Shown here: one piece after another, positions 34,001 through 46,744 of the stretch
Layout: the number at the start of each line of letters is the position of its first letter
Numbering within the stretch: the first letter of the stretch is position 1
DNA from: Rhynchospora pubera
Lineage: Eukaryota; Streptophyta; Magnoliopsida; Poales; Cyperaceae
NCBI GenBank assembly: GCA_028095005.1
Contig: CM051461.1
Span: 40,659,968-40,723,967, forward strand
Direction: 5' to 3'
Length of the DNA stretch: 64,000 bases
The notes under the pieces: generated by a model
The model's input: the letters and a program-made list of their open reading frames with translations, nothing else
Database searches by the model: none
What the model was told of the DNA's origin: nothing
Position numbers and translations under genes: made by a program

Positions 34001-35795
34001 GTATAAATTGATCACATTTTCAATACTGGCGTTCACATAAGAAATTCAATTTGAAGAAACCATAGTGTACTTTATGTTTCTATATTCACTTCATACTGTT
34101 TTTTCATTATAAAAAAACTAATTAATTATTTATTTTGTCATAGATAAAAAAGTTTACTAAATCAAGTTGTTGAAAAATTGACATTCTGTGATTAAGAACT
34201 TTTAAATTAGATATATGATGTATATTTTTATCTCAACCAAATATCTAAAAATAAATTAATAGTTGTTCCATATAACATAAATGTACGCTCAAATTATATA
34301 TCTTTTTTTTCAGTTAAATATTCCTTAGAATTTTCTATTTACGAGGCTACTCCAGGTTAGGACAGACGAGAGAATATGTTCCAAAATTTGCACTTGTACA
34401 GTGAAACTTAGACTGGATTGCTGACAAGAGCACTATTCAAGCACCATTTCACGCGAGCACTATGTAGCAATTGTCGTGAATCTTTGATGGATATTGGAAA
34501 AGATGTTTCTTTGTTTCTCCTATCTTTTTGCAAAATAGGGTATATACATACATTCATTTCTTAAAGCATGCATCTCTCCATGCTTTCCACAGTATCCACC
34601 ATGCACATCAGCACATGACAACACGGGATGAATTATTTGGGTTTAAAGATATGCATTACGAAATTCCAATTTCGGAAGTCGGATCCAATGTGACGCCTTT
34701 TTTTCTAAAAACATTTGAGGTCTTTAGTGGCTACTGGCTATATATAATACGGCTTGCTTTTAATGTAGAGCAGATGATTAATAATTTTAGAGTCGAAGGA
34801 AAAGAGGACATAACTTTTCGGACTAGAAATAGACATAATTTAATATGAACATCTTCAATTTACTATATATTAAAATATATAAGCATCCGTAGGCCGTAGC
34901 TGATTCTATTTAAATAAAAAATTACAATCATTATCAGAAATCCATAAACGGCCCATTTTGAGACCCAAAAGGATGTCTAAAATCTGCAGAAGGCCTCTAA
35001 AGATTTATGTTTATCTTTTTTTTTTTTTCCGAAATCCCGACAGCAGCTGTGAAGTGATGTTTATTTTATTATGCATTATAATATTGGCTTAGTTTTTTTT
35101 TTAACTTTTGGTTTGTGGCACCATTAAAACCACTGATTGTATATATATATTTTTTATTAAAGGCAGAAATCAAACTCTAGCTTTTTCTTTCAAATTTGGG
35201 TGTTTTCAAATTCAATTTTTACAGTAATCATCTCTCCCGAAAATATAAAACATGAATAACAAAGGGAGGGAATATCTATTTTCAGTCCAAAGCGATTCTT
35301 TGGTTTCCTCATTAATTTGTTACCATCAAATTAGAGATATGCTAATACGTACTAATTAAAATGTTACCGATTCATCATAAAGGAAAGATAAATAATAAAT
35401 TAGTACTAGCGCTAGAAACATTCCACCCCCAAGTTCCCACTGTGCAATGATTTTGCAAAGGCGGTAATTATGTAACATGGTGGAGAAGATATACATAAAA
35501 CGACATTTAAATCAGAGTACAGCTTAGCAAATTAAAGGGACATCTAAAACTATTAATTCATTAATCTAACAAGCAGAAGCCGCTATTTTTCATTTGTTCC
35601 ATGTCAAGCATATCCGTCATAATTCAAAATTAGTATACGTAGACCACCCAAGACAAGTAATCGAAGTTCGCCGAACGATACTTTTCAATGTTTTCATTGT
35701 GTTAATAAGCGAAATCAACACCTACAGGCTACACCTCATGAGTTGCATTCTCATGCAGTGTACAGACAATTAACGTTCAGCTTCATCAACCCCAC
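34001..35795. other. Upstream region of BAM3
   Basis: AT-rich DNA with no recognisable gene. The 106-codon open frame at 34528-34848 has no domain or signal that I recognise. The promoter of the receptor kinase should lie in the 3' part. Confidence 0.5.
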
Positions 35796-35803
35796 TTTAT
35801 AAG
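35796..35803 (+). promoter_or_regulatory. Putative TATA box of BAM3
   Basis: TTTATAAG about 160 bp upstream of the chosen start codon, followed by CT- and A-rich leader sequence. Position is consistent with a plant core promoter; transcription start is not shown. Confidence 0.4.
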
Positions 35804-35960
35804 CACTCATCAGTATCACTTTACCTTTATCCTTTCCTCATAAAAGAAGAAAAAAGGATCACAACATATACCATACATCTCCACCTAAATAACAAGGCAG
35901 TTGTACAAGTACAAGTTATATACTTTCAAGTTCAACTCAACACCCTCACACTCCACCTCC

Positions 35961-38900
35961 ATGGCACCTCTATCCCATACTCTCCTCTTTCTCTTCTGCC
36001 TTCTCTTTCTCTCTCCAACCTCTCTCTCAAACCCTCTCCCTCTCTCCAAGAAAGAACAAGCCTCTATTTTGGTATCTCTAAAGAATTCTCTTGCTACCCC
36101 AAGCCCCCTTTTCCAATCATGGAGCCTCTCAAACCATACATTCCTTTGTTCATGGCCAGGTGTGCACTGCGACCCCTCAGACGTACATGTTGTAAAGCTT
36201 GACATCTCTAATGCAAACCTCACCGGATCGATAACTGAACTAGCCTTGTTGACTTCACTCAAATACCTCAACGTATCCAATAACCAGATAAACTGCTCAT
36301 TGTCCTCTTTCAACTTCTCTTCCTTGTCACAACTTGAAGTTTTTGATGCTTACAACAACAACTTCTTTGGCACCTTGCCTCTAGGCTTTGTTACAATTCC
36401 AAACCTCCGGCATTTAGACCTCGGCGGTAACTACTTCACAGGGGAGATACCAAAAGAGTATGGTTCATTTCAGTCTATAAAGTTCCTATCTCTTGCTGGT
36501 AATGATTTGTCGGGTCGGCTACCGGCAGAGATTGGTAACCTTACAACCCTGGAGCAATTGTTTTTGGGGTATTTCAATCAGTTCATTGGCGGCATACCAG
36601 CTGAAATGGGCAAGTTGGTGAATTTGTTTCATCTAGACTTATCGAGCTGCGGGTTATCGGGCCAGATTCCACCCGAATTGGGGAACCTCAAGAAACTTAA
36701 CACACTCTACTTGCAAACTAACCAGCTCACTGGTGAGATACCAAGGCAGATTGGTAATTTAACAAGGCTAAGATTTCTTGATTTGTCTAATAATGGGCTT
36801 GGCGGTGAGATACCGGCAGAATTGTCACAGTTGCAGGAACTCGAGTTACTGCAAATGTTCATGAACCGGCTTCATGGGCAAATACCAGGATTTGTAGCTG
36901 AGTTACCCAATCTCTCGGTACTGAAGTTGTGGCAAAACAACTTTACTGGTTCCATACCTGACAGACTCGGTGTTAATGGGGGCCTGCGAGAGCTTGACCT
37001 ATCGACCAACAAGCTCACAGGATTAATTCCTAAGTACTTGTGTTACGGAAGGAAATTAGAAATTTTGATTTTGCTTAATAATTTCCTTTTTGGCCCTCTT
37101 CCTGATGATCTTGGAAGGTGCGAGACTTTGTCCCGGGTCCGGATTGGGCAGAATTACCTCACTGGGTCAATACCGAATGGGTTTCTTTACTTGCCAGAAT
37201 TAACTTTAGTAGAGTTGCAAAACAATTACTTCAATGGGAGTTTAGAGGATAATTTTGTTAAGAAACCAGCAAAGTTGGGTCAACTCAATCTGTCAAACAA
37301 CCGCCTTTTTGGTTCACTGCCCATAACAATCGGTAATTTCTCTGCGTTGCAGATTTTACTTATCAATGGAAACCAATTTACAGGCGAAATCCCTTACCAG
37401 TTGGGATTTCTGAAGCATGTCTTAAAAATTGATATGAGCCAGAACAATTTCACTGGAAGCATTCCGGCAGAAATTGGTAATTGTGCATCATTAACATACT
37501 TAGATGTGAGCCAGAATAGTCTAACCGGTCCTATTCCAGCCCAAATTGCTCAAATTAAGATACTTAACTACCTAAATGTCTCTTGGAATAACTTGAATGG
37601 AGGCATTCCAAAGGAAATTGGATTTGTGAAGAGCCTAACCTCGGCTGATTTCTCGCACAACAACTTATCTGGCTGGATCCCACAAGTCGGGCAGTTTGTC
37701 TATTTAAATTCCTCATCATTTGTTTCAAATCCCCAGCTTTGCGGGCCGGGCATCAGCCCGTGCAATCTTACAAACCCGTTTCAATCTCAGAGTGATCAGG
37801 TTGGCGTTGGAGCTAAACCTTCTATGTGGCCAGGAAAAGTGAAGCTTTTCTTTGCAATAGGGCTCTTGTTTTGTTCCATTGTATTTGCTGTAACAGCAGT
37901 ATTAAAGACTCGGTCAATGATGCTAAAACGGCAATCCAACGTCTGGCAGCTTACTGCATTTCAGAAGCTTGATTTTGGGTGCAATGATATTGTAGAATGC
38001 TTGAAGGAGAATTATGTAATTGGTCGTGGCGGTGCCGGTGTGGTCTATCGTGGAACATTGCCCAATGGGGAACTTGTGGCAGTGAAGCGGCTGCTTGCAA
38101 TAGGTGACATATCTAAACTTTGTACTGTTTCATGACATGTTAATCCAAACATAGTCCAAACAATTAACTGAACAAAATTTGTGAATTTCAGGCAAAGGTT
38201 CAGCACATGACAATGGCCTCTCTGCCGAAATACAAACCCTAGGGAAGATACGGCACCGTAACATTGTTCGCCTGCTGGCCTTCTGTTCTAATAAAGAGAC
38301 GAACCTGCTTGTGTACGAATACATGATGAATGGTAGCCTAGGAGAAGTTCTTCATGGCAAACGAGGTGGCTATCTAAACTGGCAGATGCGGCTAAGAATC
38401 GCAATCGAAGCAGCAAAGGGACTCTGCTACCTGCATCATGATTGTTCACCGCCAATCCTGCACAGAGACGTGAAGTCAAACAACATTTTGCTCGACTCAG
38501 ATTTAGAGGCGCATGTCGCAGATTTTGGACTTGCCAAGTACTTGAGGGACATTGGTGCATCAGAGTGCATGTCTGCCATCGCCGGGTCTTATGGGTACAT
38601 CGCTCCAGGTGAGAAGCAAAATTAATTACCATTTTAGATAGTTAAGCTAGGAAAATTTGACCGTTAAACACATTTTGATTATATTTTAATTTGTAAGGAT
38701 TACACTAGAGACATTTCATAAGAGTTAATAAGTCCCTATAGGGTATAGATTTAGGACGGCGAAATGCAGTGCAAGTCTATTTGCTGCAATAGTTCCTGCA
38801 AGTATAGAGTGGCCATAAAATCTGACGTAAGTAAGGACTAGCTTTTGTTTTGTAGTGCCAACTGCATCCTTAAATAATGGATGCATCCATTTTGATTGAG

Positions 38901-40698
38901 CTGGAGGAAGAGAATAGAATTTGATTATACAAAATTAAGGTATCATTAGAAGGGGTGTGACTGACATGATAGTAATATTTCACTTAGACCAATGACTTAT
39001 GGATACTGAGAGATCTCCCTCATGTTGATTCTTTTCATGCATTGAGAGGGGATATACTGAGCAGGGAACAGTACTACCTGGGGTCCCCCATAGCATGCTT
39101 TATCAGAATCTGTTTCCTTCCAATGACACATTAAAGGAAAAGAGAGAATTTCGTTTCCTTTTTTTTTTTTCTTTTATTGATGAACAGAGAAAATTATCAA
39201 TTTTGGTTTATCAGTCAGTGGACCAACATCTCAAAGAGAGAGCAGCATGCATGTTTCTCTCTCTTCTTTCGCTTGTTTATCAGAATTCTAATTCTTAAAT
39301 ATGATTTGTACCGTAGCATAAGAATTTCAAAATTTTCACCAAACTCCGTGTATGGGAAAGAGAGATACAGAGAGGAAGAGAAACCAGTTGTGACTTGTGA
39401 GTTGTGCTATCAACCAATGTGTAAGTGTAATTATTTATTCCACAAAATTTTACTGTGTATTCCCATTTATTTTAAAAAGAACAAGACACCTTTGCAACCA
39501 CATGCTATATATGATTTGCCACATATACTGGATCCGTGCAATCTGTCTCAGAATATCCGATCCCCTCTCCTCTTTTGCTTTTGTTGTACACACCTCACAG
39601 TCACACTGTACTTTAGTTTAATCCCTCTTTTACATCTTATAATAGTCTCCTTTTCTTTTCGGAGCGCCTATTTGCCTTGAACATGCTCAGCTCGGTCTCA
39701 TGGGTCACTTTTTGACCCAAAATAACCATCATTCTGTCAATAATTCTCTGATTCCAACAAAGTTGCCAAGTTGCCAAGGTACACCTGCTTGGGGATCTAT
39801 GCTTAGTTGTGTTTACATCATTGCTCTAAACCCAAGAGAAAATTTTCCATATAAATGCCAAATGAAAGAAGAAAACCAAGCACAATTACATATTTACATA
39901 CACAAGATATTAAATATCATCAACATTATGCGCAAAAGAAATGTATTATTTGGTCAACATTTCCATTTTGCAAATTTCAAATGAAAATTTAAATAAGGCT
40001 CAAAAGTCTGTACATTAGGTACGGGGCTTGCAATTTTCCTGTTACATCACTTGTTCTTTTTATAAAGGAATCTAATAGAAAGTTTAAATAAAACAACTTT
40101 TAATAAAGGTTCTTTACAAAGAAAATATTTTTGTTCCTTTCTATGCTCTTGTTTAAAGTACCAGCTCGCTTGTAAAAGCAAGCGATTTCATAGATCAATC
40201 TCCTTTTTTCAGACTCACATTTTTCAAAAAGGGTGCACCCTCTATTTGCATTACTTACATTTTAGAAAAAAGTAAAGCAAAGCATTTTCTTTACAAACAT
40301 TCTACCTTTCTCTAATATACCATAACAAAGTGTATTTTTTTTCTTTGACAGAATATGCATATACTCTAAAGGTGGATGAAAAAAGTGATGTGTACAGCTT
40401 TGGTGTAGTTCTTCTGGAGTTGGTAACGGGTCGAAAACCCGTTGGGGATTTCGGGGAGGAAGGGCTAGACCTGGTCCAATGGGCCAGGCTGAGCACAAAC
40501 TGTAGTAAGGAAGGAGTGGTGAAGATCATGGACCCAAGACTCGTCAATGCACCTAGAGAGGAGGTGATGCAGGTGTTCTTTGTTAGCATGCTCTGTGTGC
40601 AGGAGCAGAGTATCGAGCGGCCGACGATGTGGGAGGTGGTGCAGATGCTTGAACAAGTGAAGCAACAGTCACTGCCTTGTGGGTCCCAGATGAATTGA
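35961..40698 (+). CDS. BAM3: BAM3-type LRR receptor-like kinase (CLAVATA1/BAM group)
   Basis: Plasma-membrane receptor kinase of LRR-RLK subfamily XI. In Arabidopsis BAM3 perceives CLE45-type peptides and restrains root protophloem differentiation. Exons: 35961-38103, 38192-38608, 40352-40698 (introns 88 bp and 1743 bp, both GT-AG); 968 aa. The Met at 35961 is chosen over an in-frame Met 20 codons upstream because a signal peptide (MAPLSHTLLFLFCLLF) starts there. Order: signal peptide 1 to ~24; LRR N-cap with SWPGVHC; about 21 LRRs with GxIP consensus; C-cap CGPGISPCN; membrane segment about 628-648; kinase with P-loop GRGGAGVV (688), Lys709, Glu727, HRD (805-807, an RD kinase), DFG (825-827) and the conserved [39 protein letters not shown] and KGSAHDNGLSAEIQTL favour BAM3 over BAM1/2. 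The second intron splits the Glu codon of PEY in the activation segment. No lesion seen. Confidence 0.96.
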
Positions 40699-43600
40699 TC
40701 TCTGCTGGGTATAAATTTGAGGGAGAAAATTTTTTTTTTGGTCTACCCTTTGATTAAATTTTGATGTCTTGTATATTATGATGTGATGAGTGGTAGATGC
40801 ATTTAGCAAGTTCTGATGGTGCAAATTAATTAATTACTATTTGATGGGCTTGTGGTAAATGGCAAGTATCTTGTTCTTGTATTATATCTCATGTTTTATG
40901 ATAATTTTGAAGGTGTTCGGTAGGAGTATAAAGCTATGTGTCATTAACTTTTTCTGTCAAGTTGTATTATATTAGGCTTCTATGTCTTATTTATTTGATT
41001 GAGCAAATGGAAAAATAAAACAAATAATATTTGAGTTGTTGTTTTAAATACGATGAAATAATAATTAATAATAAGTAACAATAAAAATTATACACCACAA
41101 TGACAACGACGATACTTATTATTTTACCAAATCATTATATTTATGATAATTAATAATAATTATTAGTAGTAATAATAACAACATTATAGTTATCATTGTT
41201 GTTTTTGTTGTTATTGTTAAGTGGTACTGATCACTGATGGAAAAATTAGGAGAGAAGAACAAAAGAGAAATTATTAATTTGGCGGGTCTTACCAGAGATT
41301 AATTTAATCTATCTCATCCAGAGGAATAAGTTACTCCTCTCTGAATTTATCTTATGCCAGCTTATGCCCATTTTTCGTGTTGGGCTGTCTGGGCTCCTCA
41401 AGATATGGAATAATTTTTCTTATTCCTCATTTATATCTTAGCTAGAAATGGTCTTCAGATTAATAAGTTCCGAGATAAAATTACCGAACCCACATTATGT
41501 TACTTCCATAAGAAATTATAAAATTTTACCCTAATTAAACTTTTGTTATTATTGGTTATTTTTTTTTTTTGGGTCAAGTGCACATCAGAGATGCGACGAT
41601 ATGAGGAAGGCCCAGTGTGATCAGACGGTGTCGGTACCTATAGTAAGCCGCTGCTGCTGTTTCAAGGAACCCAACAGCAACGAACAAAAGCGGACAATTT
41701 CCAAAAAAAAAAACGAATCCCTGCTCCAACTTCCAAGCAGGATTGATAGCAACTTCCTTTGACCAATATATTCGTTGACTTATAGTCCAAATTACATTTT
41801 TTTTTATATTTCTGATGTATAAAAAATATAACTAAAATATAGAAAAATTGCTAAAGGGTCCAGAATGCCCTAAGGTGTATTTCACTATTTTGTAAGATTT
41901 TTGGGACAAAAAATTGCAATTGTTCTAGGTGGCGATTGGACCAATCGGCTCGGTTTCGAGTTGGATCAATAAATCAATTTGACTTTGAAAATTTTTCAGG
42001 TCACAGACTCACAGGTCGGATTATTGTAGATGCAACATGATAATTGAAGTGGACCTGATTTAAATTGAATCGGATCAGATCAGTTTAACTTTAGTGGATT
42101 GTCAGATTATGAATTCTGATAAGTTTAACTACAGAAAATTTAATTTAAAATTTACTGCGTTTGCATATTTCTTTCTCACCTCACTGTAAGTCCTTTTATT
42201 TTTTAACATTTTAATCAAATTTGTCGGTCAGACGACCACAGCTTTCAAAAGAAAAAGAAAAAATTATGTTGAATTTTAGGTCCTCTACCTTCATATCATG
42301 GAAGGGTCTCGGATCAAGTTGGTCAAATTAGATTTAGATAATTTTGATTTGTTAAAGAATTAAAATCAGATGAGTTTTTGCATCATATCAGATTTTGTCA
42401 CCTCTCATTGCATCAGTTAGAGAGAGGAGCCATTCTTCTACTTCAAATTATAAAAACCATTTTTATAAACACACACACACAATTTGATAAAAACACATCT
42501 GAAAAGGCATGTTCCCTTACGAGAGGACCTGTTTCTGCTCTCTAGTCTCAACACCGCTGCGCAGCGCTTGCACGCTATAAATCAGTCTTCCATTGTATTT
42601 TTTCTTTTTGCTATTTTGCTTTGCTTCTTTCTCTCTGGTTACTGGTTAGTGTCCGTTCTTTTCTTTGTCTGCCTCTAGTCTCAGAGCGATCGTAAGATTT
42701 TTGTTAAGAAAAAATAAGGCCACGTTCAGAGGAAGGACAAAGCGTCAAATCACTATTATGGTTTCATGATACATGGGAATCGATGAGTATCTCTTGACTC
42801 GAATCCAAAAGAAAGGGAAAAAAATGCTTAGACATAGTCATGGGATGCAAGGAATAACTGTACTACAAGTTCACTATTTTGAGAAATTTAAGTTATTTAA
42901 GGAAAATACTTGACGCAGAATTATGTATTTGAAAATTTAATCCACAAAACCAACGAACAGAAAATAAATATATCAAATACAAGAAAAAACTGGATATTAA
43001 TGTTGTTACATAAAATATATATAATTTTTTTTAAACTGAATAATTAAAATCAATTTTTAGACTTCATATATCAAAACCGAAATCGTGGAGCAAAATTCAT
43101 ATCTCATTTTTATAAAATTGGTTCAAAGCGAGTGAAACACAATTAATATGAAGTAGATACTTATATAACGGTGATGAAGCAATTGAATAAAATGTGCAAA
43201 AACCGGTTATATAATTGTGCCGCAACTTTTTGCTTCTTACTTTCCATGTGATTAGATTTCGTCTACAAATGTGCAAAAACCAGTTGTGGATTTTCTATAA
43301 AAACTCCCGACCCAATATGCATCAGAGTAGCCACACACTACATTAGTCTTATTATTTTTCATCCAAATTTCCTCGAGGACAACTCTTTAAATATCTAATT
43401 AAATACCCTATTAACGGTCTCTAAATGGGGAGTTCTTAGTGCATGAATAAACTTGCTGACTAGGTTTACCGCAAAAAATAAGTCAGGTTTGACTACGGTC
43501 AATGCAGTTAAAAACGGGGAGTTCTTTGCCAGATTTTATACCCGGTAATTGGAAGATAGTCAATTCAGTTAAAAATGATGCTTGTAAGTAAGTCTAAAAA

Positions 43601-44094
43601 TTGCATAGCGTAGTCTAATGTGCTCGTTTTTCTTTATTGAAAGTACCAGGTTTTTTCTAGTGTTTGTCAAGAAGTTTATTCATTTAAGGAAGTTTGACAT
43701 ACATAATTTATAACAAAACTAATAGATAATTGACTCTAATACCCTGATTCAAAGTAAATTGTTTGTTTTATAATATTATAAAAAAAAGATTTAGTTATCC
43801 TCCTATATCTTATAATATTTATTAATTTTTTCTTCGAGCATCGGTTGGTTGGTTTCGATCTCAATATTTTTTCTAAAAAATAATTCAACAATATAATATA
43901 ATACATTATGCACTGTGTGCACCACAAACACGACAACATTGACAATGCATATGTAGCCTGGGTTTAGGTCATTTGATTGGTGTGACTAAAATGTAACATG
44001 AGAGCAACAAAAATGTTGAATCACCACAATATCATGCGATTAACCACAGCCTCCATCTGGTTTGAGTGATAAATTTTATATTAAAAAGCAAAAA
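40699..44094. other. Region downstream of BAM3, no gene seen
   Basis: Begins with the presumed BAM3 3' UTR. 41040-41220 is rich in AAT/ATT triplets. The 64-codon open frame at 42484-42678 is not supported. No element ends recognised. Confidence 0.5.
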
Positions 44095-44325
44095 CTAAGA
44101 AATTTCACAAAAAAAAGGTTCTCCGAGAGAACCATTATTCTGATTATTTTTACGGCCCAGTTTGAGGAGGAAGATGGGTCCAGGCAGAATTGGAGGTTGA
44201 CTCTGGTTCTTGAACTTGGGGTTTGGATGGGGAACCTTGGTAGACTCTGGTGGAACGAAGTGGCAAAAGCGGAGGGAAAGGTCGATGGGGGAAGGATTGG
44301 CAGTAGAGAGATGTTCATTCTCCAT
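44095..44325 (-). pseudogene. Ty1/copia gag N-terminal fragment
   Basis: A 76-codon frame starting MENEHLSTANPSP begins 18 bp after the primer-binding site of the adjacent LTR, where copia gag starts. It is cut off after the first ~75 codons, with no protease, integrase or reverse transcriptase downstream. Proline-rich N-termini of this type occur in plant copia gag proteins, but a domain match cannot be shown by eye. Confidence 0.6.
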
Positions 44326-44331
44326 TATTGG

Positions 44332-44574
44332 CTCTTGATACCATGAACAGATAGTCTTGTAATAAAGAGAGAGAGAGAGAGAACATAAATAAAATACATA
44401 TTACAGAGATAGTCTTGTAATAATGAGAGCAAAATAAAATAGTATTATTGATTGATTTGTTGAGTTACAGAGTACATTTGTATTTATAACTAACGGCCAT
44501 ATCTGAACATCAAGAAAACTAATCCACATATTACAGAGGCGCGCCTATTACAAACTAACTTATAATTAGTTACA
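44332..44574 (-). mobile_element. Ty1/copia 5' LTR and primer-binding site, truncated element
   Basis: On the minus strand a 231-bp unit (44574-44344) starts TGTAACTAATTATAAGTTAG and ends TCTGTTCA, immediately followed by TGGTATCAAGAG (44343-44332), a Met-tRNA-type primer-binding site. A GTTATAAATAC TATA-like motif lies inside, as does an AG tract and a duplicated TAGTCTTGTAATAA block. No second LTR is in the vicinity, so the insertion is truncated. The next plus-strand base group CTTCC has no partner to test as a target duplication. Confidence 0.8.
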
Positions 44575-44748
44575 CTTCCCTTTGGTTCCCAGTATCTATT
44601 CTGCGCTTGGTTTTACCAGCATCACGTGAGATGTCAGTGGGAAGTTTACCATTATCACGTGAGGTACCAGTAAACTCACTAATATCGGCTTTCCAAATAT
44701 TCCCTAAATTTATATTTACAAGTAGGTAGTTCACGTTTTATATATGAA

Positions 44749-44777
44749 CTAGGTGTTTGGTTGCGCCTACGGCGCAA
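44749..44777 (-). mobile_element. Helitron 3' terminus on the minus strand
   Basis: Plus strand CTAG at 44749-44752 followed by a perfect 7-bp stem TTGCGCC-TAC-GGCGCAA (44761-44777). Read on the minus strand this is hairpin, 8 nt, CTAG, T: a Helitron 3' end. The element body would extend to higher coordinates (44778 onward). The 5' TC border was not identified before the hAT element at 46428. Confidence 0.68.
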
Positions 44778-46419
44778 TAATTTTTTTTCGTAAAATAACG
44801 ACATTTCATTACGTAGTGTTTATGAGTTAGTTTATGCTGTTTATTAACTTCATAATTTACTAAAAAAGAGTTTCGGCTATTGTATATAGTGATGTCATCA
44901 TTTCACTAATTACAAGATAAAATGTGTAGATGTTGTTACAGTATAAAACTTGAGAACAAAGAAAAAGTACTTACAGATATATTTTTAATTTTAATTCTGT
45001 CTCGTCTCCATCAATTATAGAAGACTATACAAAATTGGAGCATAAAGTAAATAATTAATAAGTTAATAACACAATAATTCATAACATAAATAAATGTAAC
45101 GGAAACCATAAAGTAAGCTAAAACTACTCTAATAAAATGAAATTACAATACTATCATGGTGACAATTGAATTTGAAAAACTAATAATTATATCAAAGTAA
45201 TTATAAAAAATAATATTCTGAAATATTAAAAATTACTTAAGGTTGTATGTTATGATATTAAACTAATAGATTTAAAAAGTAAAATAATTTGGATTCTGAA
45301 AAATGTGATAATAAGACTTTAGTTACAATTTAATAGAAACATAAAAATACTAAAATTAGAATTATAAAATGTGTACTTATAAACGTAATAAAATTTTAAA
45401 GCAACAATGACTATTTATAAAAACTGGAATGGAGTTGGGAAACAATGGGATTGATCCCCTATTCCCCTCCCCAAAATCGAGCTTTACCTCTGTTAATCAC
45501 CAGTGTGCAATCCGACCCGCCACACCCTCTTGCAAAGCCGGCATGAACCTCGTTGCAACAGACCCGAGCTCGACGGTGCCTTGCCAACTCTCTTAAACTG
45601 ATTCTTCAATATTTCCATAAATCGTAATCAACCCTCCACCCCTTGCAACCTCCAAGACCTCTCCTCTGCTACTCAATCTCTCCCTTCCTAATTCCTATAC
45701 CGCGATGACGATGCATGGAGATCGAAAAAAAACCTGAACAAAACAGGTGCCAACCGAAGAGTAAAAGCGCATCCAGTCTAGGAGGAAAAAACAAAAGATA
45801 TCGGGTCCACCCCCATCATTTGTTGTTCCTATATATGACCATAACTGAGTAGCACTCTATGCAGTCTTTTCTAGTGGGTTTTATTCAAGCTTTTAAATTT
45901 CATTGGAATAACATCATTATGACTTAAATAATGGCGATTTGGAGCAAAACTCATCAACGTTACAACAACTAAGAATGAAATAACAGTAGCGTTATATTTC
46001 CGAAAAATCGGCGAAATAACTTAAAGTTTTTACATTTGGCGGCGAAAAAACAGATCGGTCATTGAACTTACAAAGTTATTTTTTTGCTTAATACAAATCC
46101 ATACCAAGTCCTAATTTGTTTAGCTTTTAAAACTTTGATTTTGTTTATTTTACTTTTTGACTTGTTAATTTTTTTATATTTTAATTTTTCAAGTAAATGA
46201 TAAGATAGGCTAGTAGTATAATTATATTTTTATATACACCATTTTTTCTCAGTTGTATCACCAATATAACACCGAATCGTTATATCAACTATGTATCGTT
46301 ATACCGCAAAAACTGCATTTTAAAACCTTGGTTTTATTTCAGTGTCAATATGACCCGCCACATGAGTATTTATTCTAAAAATTGACTAAAAAATATGGCA
46401 AATATACATCCCAGCGATG
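44778..46419. other. Presumed Helitron body and intergenic DNA
   Basis: AT-rich until about 45410, then a GC-richer stretch (45420-45730) with repeated CCGCCAC/CCTTGCAA-like text but no convincing open frame. It may be captured sequence. No Rep/helicase coding seen. Confidence 0.4.
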
Positions 46420-46427
46420 GAGATCAG

Positions 46428-46736
46428 TAGGCCCGTGGCCCAATGGCACGAAAGGGTCCATACCGTTTCTGTATCGTATAATGAAACGGAACACCAACCT
46501 ATTTCGTTAACCGTTTCGTTAATGAAACGGCACAAAATTTCGTTTCGTTAACCGTTCCGTTTCACAAATAACACATAAAACAATTTGAAATGAGACTGAA
46601 ACAGTCGAAACGGTAGAGTTTGATATTTCGTTTACCGTTTCGTTACCTGAAACGAAACAAAAACCTGTGTCGTTAACCGTTCCGTTTCGTTTATACGGAA
46701 CGGCATAACATTGAAACGGCAGCCGTTGACACCCTA
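46428..46736. mobile_element. hAT-like element rich in CGTTTCG motifs, 8-bp TSD GAGATCAG
   Basis: Starts TAGGCCCGTGG and ends GCCGTTGACACCCTA. Exact 8-bp duplication GAGATCAG at 46420-46427 and 46737-46744. The interior repeats CCGTTTCGTTAA and GAAACGG in both orientations. It is the best-bounded member of the family also present at about 17598-18990 and 33605-34000. Confidence 0.85.
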
Positions 46737-46744
46737 GAGATCAG

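Noticed and set aside
35885..36313. 142-codon open frame on the minus strand opposite the BAM3 start
   Set aside because: Complement of the BAM3 first exon (signal peptide and first LRRs). It has no independent evidence.
39177..39680. 167-codon plus-strand open frame
   Set aside because: Lies within BAM3 intron 2, has no recognisable domain, and is not needed by the well-formed splice junctions on either side.
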